Below, piece after piece: positions 33,604 through 41,451 of a stretch of 50,704 bases of DNA. Each line of letters starts with the position of its first letter. Position 1 is the stretch's first letter. Origin of the DNA: ZC4RG35 sp040878345. Its GTDB lineage: Bacteria; Actinomycetota; Acidimicrobiia; Spongiisociales; ZC4RG35. The notes beneath the pieces are model-generated. The model was not told where the DNA came from, did not search any database, and saw nothing but the letters and a program-made list of their open reading frames with translations. Location of the stretch: positions 1 to 50,704 of the forward strand of contig JBBDML010000035.1 in assembly GCA_040878345.1 (NCBI GenBank). The letters run 5' to 3'. The translations under genes and the position numbers were made by a program.

Positions 33604-34056
33604 GTGACCAGGTCCAAGCCGATACCCCTCATCGTCTGTGACATGACCGGTGCCCTAGACACCCCCGCCGAGCGCCTCGACGAGTACCGGCGGCTATTCG
33701 CCGAGAAACTGATTGCCCGGGAGAGGACCGAGCGGGGAATTCGGTTCCGGTTCCGGGACATCGAGGGGACCGAGGAATGGGTACGCGACCTGGCCGCAAG
33801 GGAAAACGCCTGTTGTGGGTTCTTCGACTTCGACGTCTCGATCAGCGAAGGAGAGGTCCGCTGGGATGCCAGCGTTGTCGATGACGACATTGCCCGATCG
33901 GTCCTCGAGGAGTTCTACCTGCTTGCCGACGTCGAGGGCGCGGATTCGCTCTCGGTTCACGCCCGGTTTGTGAACGCTGGGTTGGTGGTGCAGATCGACG
34001 ACGGCGATGGTGGTCTGCGACCGGTGACTCCGGCCGAGCTCGGCCTGGAGCAGTGA
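33604..34056 (+). CDS. small conserved protein with ACC-FF motif, unknown function (150 aa)
   Basis: An unnamed actinobacterial-type protein that begins with IVCDMTGALDTPAERLDEYRRLF, continues with RERTERGIRFRFRD, then AARENACCGFFDFDV, a vicinal Cys pair followed by Phe-Phe. The pattern is conserved enough to suggest a metal- or thiol-related role, but I cannot name it. GTG 33604 follows TAGAAT by 9 nt and keeps the PIPLIVCDMT start; ATG 33643 would cut it off. It is divergent from the ABC exporter operon. Confidence 0.65.
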   Translation: MTRSKPIPLIVCDMTGALDTPAERLDEYRRLFAEKLIARERTERGIRFRFRDIEGTEEWVRDLAARENACCGFFDFDVSISEGEVRWDASVVDDDIARSVLEEFYLLADVEGADSLSVHARFVNAGLVVQIDDGDGGLRPVTPAELGLEQ

Positions 34057-34467
34057 CTGGGGTCAGGGCTCGACTCGAAAACAGCTGACGATCTGGCGGT
34101 GCGGGGACTGGGTGTGTGACTAACCCGTATCGAGTCGGGCAGGCCTACGGACACGACCGGCATTTCGCAACGATCAGGTGGACTCGGTCCTTGCGCCGAC
34201 GGGAGGCGCCCTGCGCGCACTGACTACGAGGCTACTCCGTGGCGAACGCAGGGACCGTCAGACTCAGGGCCAGAGACCTCTCTGAGCGACGCTCTGAACC
34301 CTGGGTTTGTCGGTCGGCAGCGGGACCGTCGCACCGGCCCAGCCTCCCGATCACGGCGCACTCGCCATCGACCCTGCGTCAACGGATAGATTCGGAGATG
34401 AAGACACTCTGAAATGGAGATGACCTCTCTGTCGGAGACAGAAGGGTCGGTGACCGAGGAGGATCAG
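34057..34467. other. 411-nt intergenic region
   Basis: No convincing ORF or tRNA is visible here. It contains a weak 8-bp inverted repeat (CGACTCGA 34071-34078 with TCGAGTCG 34130-34137), the divergent copy A of the palindromic element (34263-34320), and the leader of the EF-Tu-domain-like gene, whose promoter I cannot place with confidence. Confidence 0.6.
34263..34320. repeat. palindromic element, copy A (diverged)
   Basis: About 58 bp aligning with copies B and C: CTCAGGGC, then GAGAC, TGAGCGACG, GAACCC and GGGTT blocks at the same spacing. The inner palindrome is partly eroded (GAGACCTCTC versus GCGACGCTCT), so this is the oldest-looking copy. Confidence 0.6.
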
Positions 34468-34728
34468 ATGAGTGAAGAGCTGGTGGGTGTCGTCGACCAC
34501 TGGTACGGCGATATGAGCGTCGCCGGGGTCCGGGTCACCGCCGGAAGCTTGAGCGTCGGTGACAAGATCCACATCAAGGGCCACACCACCGATCTGACCA
34601 CCACCATCGGCTCGATGCAGATCGAGCATGAGGTGGTCTCCGATGCCGCCGTCGGTGACCAGGTGGGTATCAAGGTGACGGACCGGGTCCGTATGGGAGA
34701 TCAGGTCTTCCGGCTCAGCGACGGGTGA
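34468..34728 (+). CDS. translation elongation factor-like protein (EF-Tu domain 2 fold, 86 aa)
   Basis: A stand-alone beta-barrel resembling domain 2 of translational GTPases, with no G domain. It matches the family annotated as translation elongation factor-like: VGVVDHWYGDMSVAGVRV, LSVGDKIHIKGHTTDLTT, IGSMQIEHEVV and VGIKVTDRVRMGDQVFRL. The function is unknown. ATG 34468 has an excellent AGGAGG 5 nt upstream; the frame is open back to 34414 but lacks family similarity there. It is flanked on both sides by copies of the palindromic repeat. Confidence 0.85.
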   Translation: MSEELVGVVDHWYGDMSVAGVRVTAGSLSVGDKIHIKGHTTDLTTTIGSMQIEHEVVSDAAVGDQVGIKVTDRVRMGDQVFRLSDG

Positions 34729-34739
34729 CTCGCACCCCC

Positions 34740-34795
34740 TCCCTGTCAGGCTCCCTGGCGTCGATGGACTGTTGGATGAGATCTGCTGACAGGGA
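34740..34795. repeat. inverted repeat after the EF-Tu-domain-like gene
   Basis: TCCCTGTCAG (34740-34749) and CTGACAGGGA (34786-34795) are perfect 10-bp inverted arms with a 36-nt loop. They begin 11 nt after the stop codon. This could be a loose terminator or the ends of a small degenerate element. Confidence 0.5.
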
Positions 34796-34809
34796 CGGCC
34801 CCTGCGATT

Positions 34810-34866
34810 CTCAGGGCGGGAGACGTCGCTGAGCGACGCGTCGAACCCAGGGTTCGCCGATCGGCC
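34810..34866. repeat. palindromic element, copy B
   Basis: Nearly identical to copy C over about 45 bp. The core GAGACGTCGC-TGA-GCGACGCGTC (34820-34842) is a palindrome with one mismatch. It is followed by CGAACCCAGGGTTCG (34843-34857), a second perfect 7-1-7 palindrome. Confidence 0.8.
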
Positions 34867-34876
34867 GCGGCCCCAA

Positions 34877-34931
34877 CGAACCCTGGGCGGGAGACGTCGC
34901 TGAGCGACGTCTCGAACCCAGGGTTCGCCGA
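34877..34931. repeat. palindromic element, copy C (long perfect hairpin)
   Basis: Outer arms CGAACCCTGGG (34877-34887) and CCCAGGGTTCG (34917-34927), and inner arms GAGACGTCGC (34891-34900) and GCGACGTCTC (34904-34913), share one dyad centre. Together they give 21 bp of pairing with a 3x3 internal loop and a TGA turn. It ends 12 nt from the icmF stop, so it may serve as terminator for icmF. Confidence 0.85.
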
Positions 34932-34942
34932 GGGACGACCTC

Positions 34943-37900
34943 CTACATGTTCCTTCGGTACTGGCCGCCCACGTCGTACAGGGCGCGGCTCATCTGGCCC
35001 AGCGAGGCGACCTTGGCCGCTTCCATCAGGCTCTCGAAGATGTTGTCCCCCTGCACCGCACCCCGCTGGAGGTCGGCGAGCGCCACCTCCGCCGCCTCCC
35101 GGTTCCGTTCCTGGAAGGCACGAAGGTTGGCGATCTGACGGTCCCGATCCTCCATCGTCGACCGGATCAGCTCCTTTGGGATCTCGAACGGCGACCCGTC
35201 CTTGGAGAGGAAGGTGTTGACCCCCACGATCGGATACTCACCCGACTCCTTCTGCTGCTCGTAGTAGAGCGACTCCTCCTGGATCTTGGTCCGCTGGTAC
35301 TGGCGCTCCATTGCGCCGAGCACTCCTCCCCTGCTGTTGAGCCTCTCGAACTCGGTCAGCACCGCCTCCTCCACCAAGTCGGTGAGCTCGGAGATGATGA
35401 AGCTCCCCTGAAGCGGGTTCTCATTCTTCGCCAGGCCCAGCTCGCGGTTGATGATCAACTGGATGGCCAGCGCCCGCCGCACCGACTCCTCGGTGGGGGT
35501 GGTGATCGCCTCGTCATAGGCATTGGTGTGGAGGCTGTTGCAGTTGTCATATATGGCGTACAGCGCCTGAAGGGTGGTCCGGATGTCGTTGAAGCTGATC
35601 TCCTGGGCATGGAGGGACCGCCCCGAGGTCTGGATGTGGTACTTCAGCTTCTGCGACCGGTCATTCCCCCCATACCGATGCTTGATCGCCTTCGCCCAGA
35701 TCCTCCGGGCCACCCGCCCGATCACGGCGTACTCAGCGTCGACCCCGTTGGAGAAGAAGAATGAGAGGTTGGGGGCGAAGTCGTCGATGGCCATTCCCCG
35801 GGCCAGGTAGTTCTCGACGAAGGTGAACCCGTTGGCCAGGGTGAAGGCGAGCTGGGTGATGGGGTTGGCCCCCGCCTCGGCCATGTGATACCCGCTGATC
35901 GAGACCGAGTAGAAGTTGCGGACGTCCTCGTCGACGAAGTATTGCTGGATGTCGCCCATCATCCGCAGGGCGAACTCAGTGGAGAAGATGCAGGTGTTCT
36001 GGGCCTGATCCTCCTTGAGGATGTCGGCCTGCACCGTCCCCCTGGCCCGTGACATCGTGGCCGCCTTGATCTCCTGGTAGACGTCGGCGGGGAGAACCTG
36101 GTCTCCGGTCACGCCGAGGAGGCGGAGCCCGAGCCCGGTGTTCCCGTCGGGCAGGTCCCCCGAGTAGACGGGCCGGGGGTGGTCCCCGAAGATCTCGGCG
36201 ATTCTCGCCTCCACCCCGTCCCACAGGCCGTTGTCGATGATGTACGTCTCGCATGCCTGGTCGATGGCTGTGTTCATGAAGAAGGCCAGGATCATCGGCG
36301 CCGGACCATTGATGGTCATCGACACCGAAGTCGCCGGGTCGGTGAGGTCGAAGCCCGAGTAGAGCTTCTTGGCGTCATCGAGGGTGGCGATCGACACCCC
36401 CGAGTTGCCCACCTTTCCGTAGATGTCGGGGCGCTCGTGGGGGTCTTCCCCGTAGAGCGTGACCGAGTCAAAGGCGGTGGAGAGACGTTTGGCCGGCATC
36501 CCGGCAGCCAGGTAATGGAAACGTGCATTGGTCTGCTCCGGGGGGCCCTCACCGGCGAACATCCTCGCCGGATCCTCTTCGGCCCTCTTGAATGGGAAGA
36601 CTCCGGCGGCGTAAGGGAATTCGCCCGGCACGTTCTCCTGGAGAAGCCACTCCAGGCGATCCCCCCAGGACCGGTATCGGGGCAGGGCGACCTTGGGGAC
36701 CCTGGTGTGTGACAGGGTCTCATGATGGAGGGGCAACCGGATCTCGTTGCCACGGACGAAGTAGACGAACTCCGCTCCGGCGTACTCGGCGATCATCCCA
36801 TCCCAACGCTCCAGCGCCTTGCGGTTCTCGGGTGTCACCTGCTCACGGGCGCTGGCAAGCGCCTCTCCGACATCGGCACCGGCTTGGGCCGCCCCCTCGA
36901 GTCGATAGAGGTGATCGGCGGCCTCTGCCTGGCTCCGGGCCCAGTGGTCGTAACCGCGGACATCCTCCACTATCTCGGCGAGATAACGGGTCCGATGGGG
37001 CGGCACCACGTGTTGCTTGTCTTCGAAGCTCACCGGAAGGTCGAGCTTCGACTCGAGCTCTGGGCCGCGGCTCCCGACTGAGGCGACAAACGACTTGTAG
37101 AAGCGGTTGGTGCCGGGGTCGTTGAAGTCGGAGGCGATGGTGAGAAGGACTGGGACCTCGTCGTCGGCTGCGGAGAAACTGAGATGGTTCCGCTTCCATT
37201 GCTTCCGGACGTCTCGCAGGGCATCGAGGGCGCCTTCCTTGTCCGCCTTGTTGATCGCCACCAGGTCGGCGAAGTCGAGCATGTCGATCTTCTCGAGTTG
37301 GGTGGCGGCGCCATAGTCGGGGGTCATCACGTACATGGAGAGGTCGGAGTAATCGACGATCTCGGTGTCCGACTGACCGATTCCGGAAGTCTCCAGGAGC
37401 ACCAGGTCGTATCCGGCCGCCTTGACCACGTCGACGGCATGATGGACGTGAGGGGACAGAGCCAGGTTGGGCTGCCTGGTGGCCAGCGACCGCATGTAGG
37501 CCCGGGGGTGGGGAAGCGAGTTCATCCGGATCCGGTCGCCGAGCAAGGCGCCCCCGGACTTGCGCTTTGAGGGATCGACGGAGATGATCGCCAACCGGAG
37601 GTCCTCGAAGTCGAGTAGGAGACGACGGACCAATTCGTCCACCAGGCTGGACTTGCCCGATCCCCCGGTCCCCGTGATACCCACCACCACCGCCCCCGAG
37701 GCCCGTCCCCGTTGCTCCAGCTCCTCGAAGACGTCCTGGTACTTGTCGGCATAGTTCTCGGCAGCCGATATCAGCCGGGCGACGGTGGCGTGATCGTCGG
37801 TGGTGAGCGAGTCGAGGTCGAAGTCGTCGGGGAGCTGGCCGGTGGGGAAGTCGGAGCGGGTCAGCATGTCGTCCACCATCCCCTGGAGGCCGAGTCGACG

Positions 37901-38299
37901 GCCGTCGTCCGGCGAGTAGATGCGGGTGATCCCGTACTGCCGCAGCTCTTCGCCCTCGGACGGCAAGATGGTCCCCCCGCCACCACCGAAGATCCGGATG
38001 TGGCCGGCGTCGCGCTCGACCAGCAGGTCGCGCAGGTACCGATAGAACTCGATGTGGCCGCCCTGGTAAGAGGTGACGGCGATGGCATGGGCGTCCTCGT
38101 CTATCGCCGCTCCCACGATCTCCAGACCGCTCCGGTTGTGCCCGAGATGGACCACCTCGGCGCCGGCGGCCTGGAGGATGCGCCGGAAGATGTTTATCGA
38201 GGCGTCGTGACCGTCGAACAAGGTGGTGGCGGTCACGAACCTCACCTTGTTGTCCAGGCCCGAAGCTTTCACGGCGGTGTCCCTGGTCTCTTCGCTCAA
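34943..38299 (-). CDS. icmF: fused isobutyryl-CoA mutase IcmF (1118 aa)
   Basis: An adenosylcobalamin-dependent mutase interconverting isobutyryl- and n-butyryl-CoA, with its own G-protein chaperone. Order: the B12-binding domain (about 15-150, cobalt ligand H31 in DGHDASINI), MeaI-type GTPase (Walker A GTGGSGKSS at about 210-218) and a mutase barrel to the C-terminus (SVSISGYHMAEAGANP, QLAFTLANGF). The active-site segment reads ILKEDQAQNTCIFSTEF with Gln where methylmalonyl-CoA mutases have Arg, as in isobutyryl-CoA mutases. Length is close to the usual 1090-1120. The start is TTG 38299 with only a weak AGG nearby; no ATG precedes the conserved RFVTATTLFDG. A palindromic repeat follows the stop. 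Confidence 0.95.
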   Translation of the reverse strand: MSEETRDTAVKASGLDNKVRFVTATTLFDGHDASINIFRRILQAAGAEVVHLGHNRSGLEIVGAAIDEDAHAIAVTSYQGGHIEFYRYLRDLLVERDAGHIRIFGGGGGTILPSEGEELRQYGITRIYSPDDGRRLGLQGMVDDMLTRSDFPTGQLPDDFDLDSLTTDDHATVARLISAAENYADKYQDVFEELEQRGRASGAVVVGITGTGGSGKSSLVDELVRRLLLDFEDLRLAIISVDPSKRKSGGALLGDRIRMNSLPHPRAYMRSLATRQPNLALSPHVHHAVDVVKAAGYDLVLLETSGIGQSDTEIVDYSDLSMYVMTPDYGAATQLEKIDMLDFADLVAINKADKEGALDALRDVRKQWKRNHLSFSAADDEVPVLLTIASDFNDPGTNRFYKSFVASVGSRGPELESKLDLPVSFEDKQHVVPPHRTRYLAEIVEDVRGYDHWARSQAEAADHLYRLEGAAQAGADVGEALASAREQVTPENRKALERWDGMIAEYAGAEFVYFVRGNEIRLPLHHETLSHTRVPKVALPRYRSWGDRLEWLLQENVPGEFPYAAGVFPFKRAEEDPARMFAGEGPPEQTNARFHYLAAGMPAKRLSTAFDSVTLYGEDPHERPDIYGKVGNSGVSIATLDDAKKLYSGFDLTDPATSVSMTINGPAPMILAFFMNTAIDQACETYIIDNGLWDGVEARIAEIFGDHPRPVYSGDLPDGNTGLGLRLLGVTGDQVLPADVYQEIKAATMSRARGTVQADILKEDQAQNTCIFSTEFALRMMGDIQQYFVDEDVRNFYSVSISGYHMAEAGANPITQLAFTLANGFTFVENYLARGMAIDDFAPNLSFFFSNGVDAEYAVIGRVARRIWAKAIKHRYGGNDRSQKLKYHIQTSGRSLHAQEISFNDIRTTLQALYAIYDNCNSLHTNAYDEAITTPTEESVRRALAIQLIINRELGLAKNENPLQGSFIISELTDLVEEAVLTEFERLNSRGGVLGAMERQYQRTKIQEESLYYEQQKESGEYPIVGVNTFLSKDGSPFEIPKELIRSTMEDRDRQIANLRAFQERNREAAEVALADLQRGAVQGDNIFESLMEAAKVASLGQMSRALYDVGGQYRRNM

Positions 38300-38360
38300 C
38301 CTGGGATGACTGTACCGCCTGGGTTCGAAATCTCCTCTCCCACCCCGCGCAGAAAGTGGC

Positions 38361-38366
38361 TAGATT
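38361..38366 (+). promoter_or_regulatory. -10 element of the small PH-like gene
   Basis: TAGATT ends 7 nt before ATG 38374, with no ribosome site. This indicates a leaderless transcript and decides the start over the upstream in-frame codon at 38356. Confidence 0.5.
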
Positions 38367-38373
38367 GACAACG

Positions 38374-38682
38374 ATGGCTCAGTTCACAGGACGACTTCAG
38401 GGGCCTGACCTCGAGCCCAGCTCGGTGCTGATCGATATCAGCGACGGTCGGTTCAGGGTGTCGGCAGGGCGCAAGCAGCTCGGGTCCTGGCCTTTGGCCA
38501 CGATCCGTGCCGAGCGGACCTCGATCTACCGTTTCGAGCTGGTGATCGAGAAGGACCGGTTCGACTTCTTCCCTGACGACCCCTCCACTTTCTCCCATGA
38601 GGTCGGGGCGATCATCGATCTCACCGAGTCCAGGAATCGCTTCGGGCTCAAGGCGCGCATCGAGCGCGCCGCCAACAGCTGA
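38374..38682 (+). CDS. small PH-like domain protein, unknown function (102 aa)
   Basis: I do not recognise a named family. The protein is a single beta-rich domain with the pattern VLIDISDGRFRV, GSWPLATIRAERTSIYRFELVIE and FDFFPDDPSTFSHEVG, followed by a helix. The same pattern of strands, GxW and Asp-rich turn occurs in the N-terminal part of the membrane protein at 49804-50511, so the two are probably paralogous domains. It is transcribed from a leaderless-type promoter, divergent from icmF, and followed by the SGNH hydrolase gene 32 nt later. Confidence 0.7.
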   Translation: MAQFTGRLQGPDLEPSSVLIDISDGRFRVSAGRKQLGSWPLATIRAERTSIYRFELVIEKDRFDFFPDDPSTFSHEVGAIIDLTESRNRFGLKARIERAANS

Positions 38683-38714
38683 CCGGGCCCGCGCCGGCTG
38701 TGCTCCCCCGACTG

Positions 38715-39440
38715 ATGAAGAGAGGCGCCTTGGCGGGCGCATTGATCCTGGGTATGGAAGCGGCCTATGCCTTGCTCAGACCGGCGCCGGAACTGCCCGA
38801 GTTCGACCCCTCAGGTGAGTTTGGCGACCCTACTCTGCCAACACTGAGAGTGGTCGTCCTGGGTGACTCGTCGGTGACCGCGCCCGGAGTCGGCGGGCCC
38901 GACGAGATATGGGTGCGGATCGTCTGCCGGCGTTTGTCCCAGCACCGTCACGTCCAACTCCACTCGCTGGCAGTTGGAGGGTCGAGGGCCCGCACCGTCA
39001 TCGAGACCCAGCTGGAGGAGGCGGTCAGCCTCGGCCCCGACCTGGTTTTGATCGCGATCGGGGCCAACGACGCGATACACGGGGTGCCGATGAGACGGTT
39101 CGAGCGTGAACTCGACACCATCGTGTCGACGCTGGCCGCCACAGGCGCCCTCATGTTCCAGAGTGGGGTTGGCGACCTGGGCACCATCCCCCGTCTCTAT
39201 CCGCCATTGCGCGGCTTGATGACCCGAAGGTCCCTGGCCTACCACCGGGCTCATCGTCGGGTGGCCGAGCGTCATGGAGCCACCGTTGTCGAGCATCGCT
39301 TCGACGACCGGGACCTCTGGCTTCGCGACCGGTCATTGTGGTCGGAGGATCTGTTCCATGTCAGCGCTTCCGGGCACGCCCGCTGGGCCGAGATCACCTG
39401 GAAGACCATCGAGCCTGCGGTGGCCGGGCTCGATGGATGA
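38715..39440 (+). CDS. SGNH/GDSL-type hydrolase with N-terminal signal anchor (241 aa)
   Basis: A hydrophobic N-terminus (GALAGALILGMEAAYALL) is followed by an SGNH hydrolase domain. Block I reads VVVLGDSSVTAPG with the catalytic Ser; block II Gly lies in LAVGGSRA; block III has IAIGANDA with the Asn; block V DLFHVSASGHARWAE supplies the Asp-His pair. It is probably a membrane-tethered esterase, lipase or acyl hydrolase acting outside the cell. ATG 38715 and GTG 38700 are both possible; neither has a clear ribosome site. The stop overlaps the following PPOX gene by 8 nt, implying an operon. Confidence 0.85.
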   Translation: MKRGALAGALILGMEAAYALLRPAPELPEFDPSGEFGDPTLPTLRVVVLGDSSVTAPGVGGPDEIWVRIVCRRLSQHRHVQLHSLAVGGSRARTVIETQLEEAVSLGPDLVLIAIGANDAIHGVPMRRFERELDTIVSTLAATGALMFQSGVGDLGTIPRLYPPLRGLMTRRSLAYHRAHRRVAERHGATVVEHRFDDRDLWLRDRSLWSEDLFHVSASGHARWAEITWKTIEPAVAGLDG

Positions 39441-39837
39441 AGCTATGGGCCTCCTCGCCTCCGAGCGGGTGGGTCACCTGGCGACCATCCGCTCCGATGG
39501 CGGGCCTCATCTGGTCCCCATGGTGTTCGCCTTGGTCGATGACGCCATCGTCACCGCCGTCGATTGGAAGCCGAAGAAGGGACGTCTCCAACGCCTCGCC
39601 AACATCGAGGCCAACCCGGCGATCTCGTTCCTGGTCCATCACTACTCGGACGACTGGGATGACCTCTGGTGGGTCCGTGTCGACGGGATGGCCACCATCC
39701 ACACCCAGGGACCGACCTGGCAGAAGGCCATCGATGCCCTGCGGGAGAGATACCACCAGTACCGGGAGCGGCCCCCCGAGGGCGCGGTGATATGGATCCA
39801 GCCCGAAAAGGTCAGCTCCTGGTCGAGCAGGCGATGA
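39433..39837 (+). CDS. PPOX-class F420-dependent oxidoreductase, Rv0121-like (134 aa)
   Basis: A split-barrel flavin/F420-binding fold like the TIGR03668 (Rv0121) family: ERVGHLATIRSDGGPHLVPMVFALVDD, VDWKPKK at the cofactor phosphate site, and SDDWDDLWWVRVDGMATI. F420 use is known of the family, not shown here; no F420 biosynthesis gene is in the window. ATG 39433 overlaps the SGNH hydrolase gene by 8 nt. The last 26 nt overlap the convergent MTHF synthetase gene. Confidence 0.85.
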   Translation: MDEAMGLLASERVGHLATIRSDGGPHLVPMVFALVDDAIVTAVDWKPKKGRLQRLANIEANPAISFLVHHYSDDWDDLWWVRVDGMATIHTQGPTWQKAIDALRERYHQYRERPPEGAVIWIQPEKVSSWSSRR

Positions 39838-40357
39838 CACCATCCTCGGTGGCCAGGAAGTCGACCCTCCGGTCGTGGTCGTCCGCCGGCACGGATTCCA
39901 GCACCCTCGCCGAAGCGACGACCCCGACGGCGACACAGCCCGGTCTCCTGTCCGCCAGCAGGCGGTCGTAGTAACCGCCGCCCCGGCCCAGCCGGGCGCC
40001 GGTCCGGTCGAACGCCAGACCGGGAACCAGCATCAGGTCGATCTCGTGAAGGGGAACCATCTCACCGGCAGCGACTGGCTGCGACATCCCCCACCGATGG
40101 GTCTCACGGGGGAGGTCTCTGTCCCTGAAGGTGAGTGTCCGATCGGGCTCGACCCGGGGGAGCACCCAACGCCACCCAGGGAGAAGGGTGAATAGAGGCT
40201 CGATGTCGATCTCGCCAGTCATCGCCAAGAAGGCCGACGCCGTGCCGGGAAGCCGCCCCGAGATCCAAGGGAAGAGGCCGTCCAGCACGGCGGTGGATCG
40301 AGCCGGGTGGTCCGGCCCCATCTTGCGCATCAACGCCCGAAGCTGGTGCTTGTCCAC
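39812..40357 (-). CDS. 5-formyltetrahydrofolate cyclo-ligase family protein (181 aa)
   Basis: Converts 5-formyl-THF to 5,10-methenyl-THF with ATP. The defining C-terminal motif GARLGRGGGYYDRLL is intact, with upstream DLMLVPGLAFD. The basic ATP-binding N-terminus is reduced to MDKHQLRALMRKMG, shorter than the usual K-x-x-LR-x-x-x-x-x-R region, so activity is probable but unproven. The start is GTG 40357, with no strong ribosome site. The gene ends 26 nt inside the convergent PPOX gene. Confidence 0.82.
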   Translation of the reverse strand: MDKHQLRALMRKMGPDHPARSTAVLDGLFPWISGRLPGTASAFLAMTGEIDIEPLFTLLPGWRWVLPRVEPDRTLTFRDRDLPRETHRWGMSQPVAAGEMVPLHEIDLMLVPGLAFDRTGARLGRGGGYYDRLLADRRPGCVAVGVVASARVLESVPADDHDRRVDFLATEDGVIACSTRS

Positions 40358-40381
40358 CCGATCAGGCTAAGTCCTCGTCGC

Positions 40382-40387
40382 TACTGT
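40382..40387 (+). promoter_or_regulatory. -10 element of a leaderless acyltransferase transcript
   Basis: TACTGT ends 8 nt before ATG 40396, with no ribosome site, again matching the TANNNT leaderless arrangement. Confidence 0.45.
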
Positions 40388-40395
40388 CGCCCTGG

Positions 40396-41205
40396 ATGAA
40401 CCGGCTGCTCGTGGTCCCCAGGACCATCGTGACCTGGGTGGTGGGTGTGATCGCAACCATTCTCGGCGCGGTCTCGGTGATGCTGATCGCCCTTGTCGAT
40501 GACACCTCCCCCTGGATCGAACGGGTGATCCGGGGTTGGAGTCGGGCCTGGCTGGTGGCATCGGGGACCCGATTGGAGGTGACCGGCCAGGAGCACGTGG
40601 ATCCGGGACGTTCCTATGTCGTGGTGGCCAACCACATCTCCTCACTGGACATCATGGCCTGCTTCCTGGCGGTCCGCCTGCCGATCCGCTATTTGGCGAA
40701 AAAGGAGCTGTTCAAGGTGCCGATCCTGGCCCAGGGGATGCGAGCGGTTGGGATCATCGAGGTCGACCGGGCCGCGAGAGGGGCAATCCATGGCGAGGTG
40801 AACCGACAGGCCAAGGAGCTGATCGACAAGAAGCGGAGCCTGATCATCTACGCCGAGGGGACCAGGCCACGAGACGGCGTGATGCGACCCTTCAAGAAGG
40901 GGGCTTTCACCATGGCGATCACCGGGGGGCTGCCGGTCCTCCCGGTCTCGATCCACGGCAGCTTCCAGGCGTTCCCACCGGGGCAGCCGTGGGTGCGGGG
41001 TGGCAAGGTCGCGGTGATCATCGACCCGCCCCTCGAGACCAAGGGCATGGGTGCGTCGGACACGGGCCCACTACGGGATCGGGTCTACGGCACCATCGCC
41101 GGCCGGGTGCGTTCGCTGGGTGGAGGCGTCGGCACCCCGCCTTCAGGCGAACAGGGCGCGCGTCACGTAGAAGGCGAAGGCGCCAAGGGCGACGACGCCC
41201 CATAG
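40396..41205 (+). CDS. PlsC-family lysophospholipid acyltransferase (269 aa)
   Basis: An N-terminal membrane helix (about 7-32) precedes a 1-acylglycerol-3-phosphate O-acyltransferase domain. The catalytic HxxxxD motif is NHISSLD, the substrate-binding block AEGTRPRDGVMRPFKKGAF is complete, and VLPVSIHGS follows. It probably adds the second acyl chain to make phosphatidic acid at the inner membrane face. The C-terminal 40 residues are Gly/Pro/charged and poorly conserved, and they overlap the convergent azlD by 63 nt. The leaderless-type promoter sets the ATG. Confidence 0.9.
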   Translation: MNRLLVVPRTIVTWVVGVIATILGAVSVMLIALVDDTSPWIERVIRGWSRAWLVASGTRLEVTGQEHVDPGRSYVVVANHISSLDIMACFLAVRLPIRYLAKKELFKVPILAQGMRAVGIIEVDRAARGAIHGEVNRQAKELIDKKRSLIIYAEGTRPRDGVMRPFKKGAFTMAITGGLPVLPVSIHGSFQAFPPGQPWVRGGKVAVIIDPPLETKGMGASDTGPLRDRVYGTIAGRVRSLGGGVGTPPSGEQGARHVEGEGAKGDDAP

Positions 41206-41451
41206 CGACCGGCGAAAGACCACCGCGCCCAAGACACCACCCACGGCAGCAGCCAGTGCCTCGGTGACTTCCGGGGCCCCGTTGGGAGCGGCGAGCCCAG
41301 AGGTGGCGATGGCCACGAACAAGGCAAGGGGGAAGAGCTCGAGGAACCGGCCCACCGCGCCTCCGGGGGCGCTTCGGGGCCTGAGGAGGAATGTGATCCG
41401 GGAGCCGAAGGTGATCGCCCCCACCGCCAGTATCAGGCCGAGATCACTCAC
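41143..41451 (-). CDS. azlD: AzlD family branched-chain amino acid exporter subunit (102 aa)
   Basis: A short four-helix membrane protein with the AzlD pattern AVGAITFGSRITFLLRP at the N-terminus and VALGAFAFYVTRALF at the C-terminus. AzlD works with AzlC to export branched-chain amino acids. GTG 41451 overlaps the azlC end by 8 nt. Its 3' end overlaps the convergent acyltransferase gene by 63 nt. Confidence 0.85.
   Translation of the reverse strand: MSDLGLILAVGAITFGSRITFLLRPRSAPGGAVGRFLELFPLALFVAIATSGLAAPNGAPEVTEALAAAVGGVLGAVVFRRSLWGVVALGAFAFYVTRALFA

Noticed and set aside
32096..33607. 503-aa plus-strand open frame
   Set aside because: Lies opposite the ABC exporter gene with all motifs on the minus strand; composition is typical of antisense frames.
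34843..34857. tRNA T-arm-like CGAACCCAGGGTTCG
   Set aside because: No acceptor, D or anticodon arms at the right distance; it belongs to the palindromic repeat.
34263..34931. CRISPR array from three spaced repeats
   Set aside because: Spacing is irregular (hundreds of nt between A and B), a gene lies between, and no cas genes are present.
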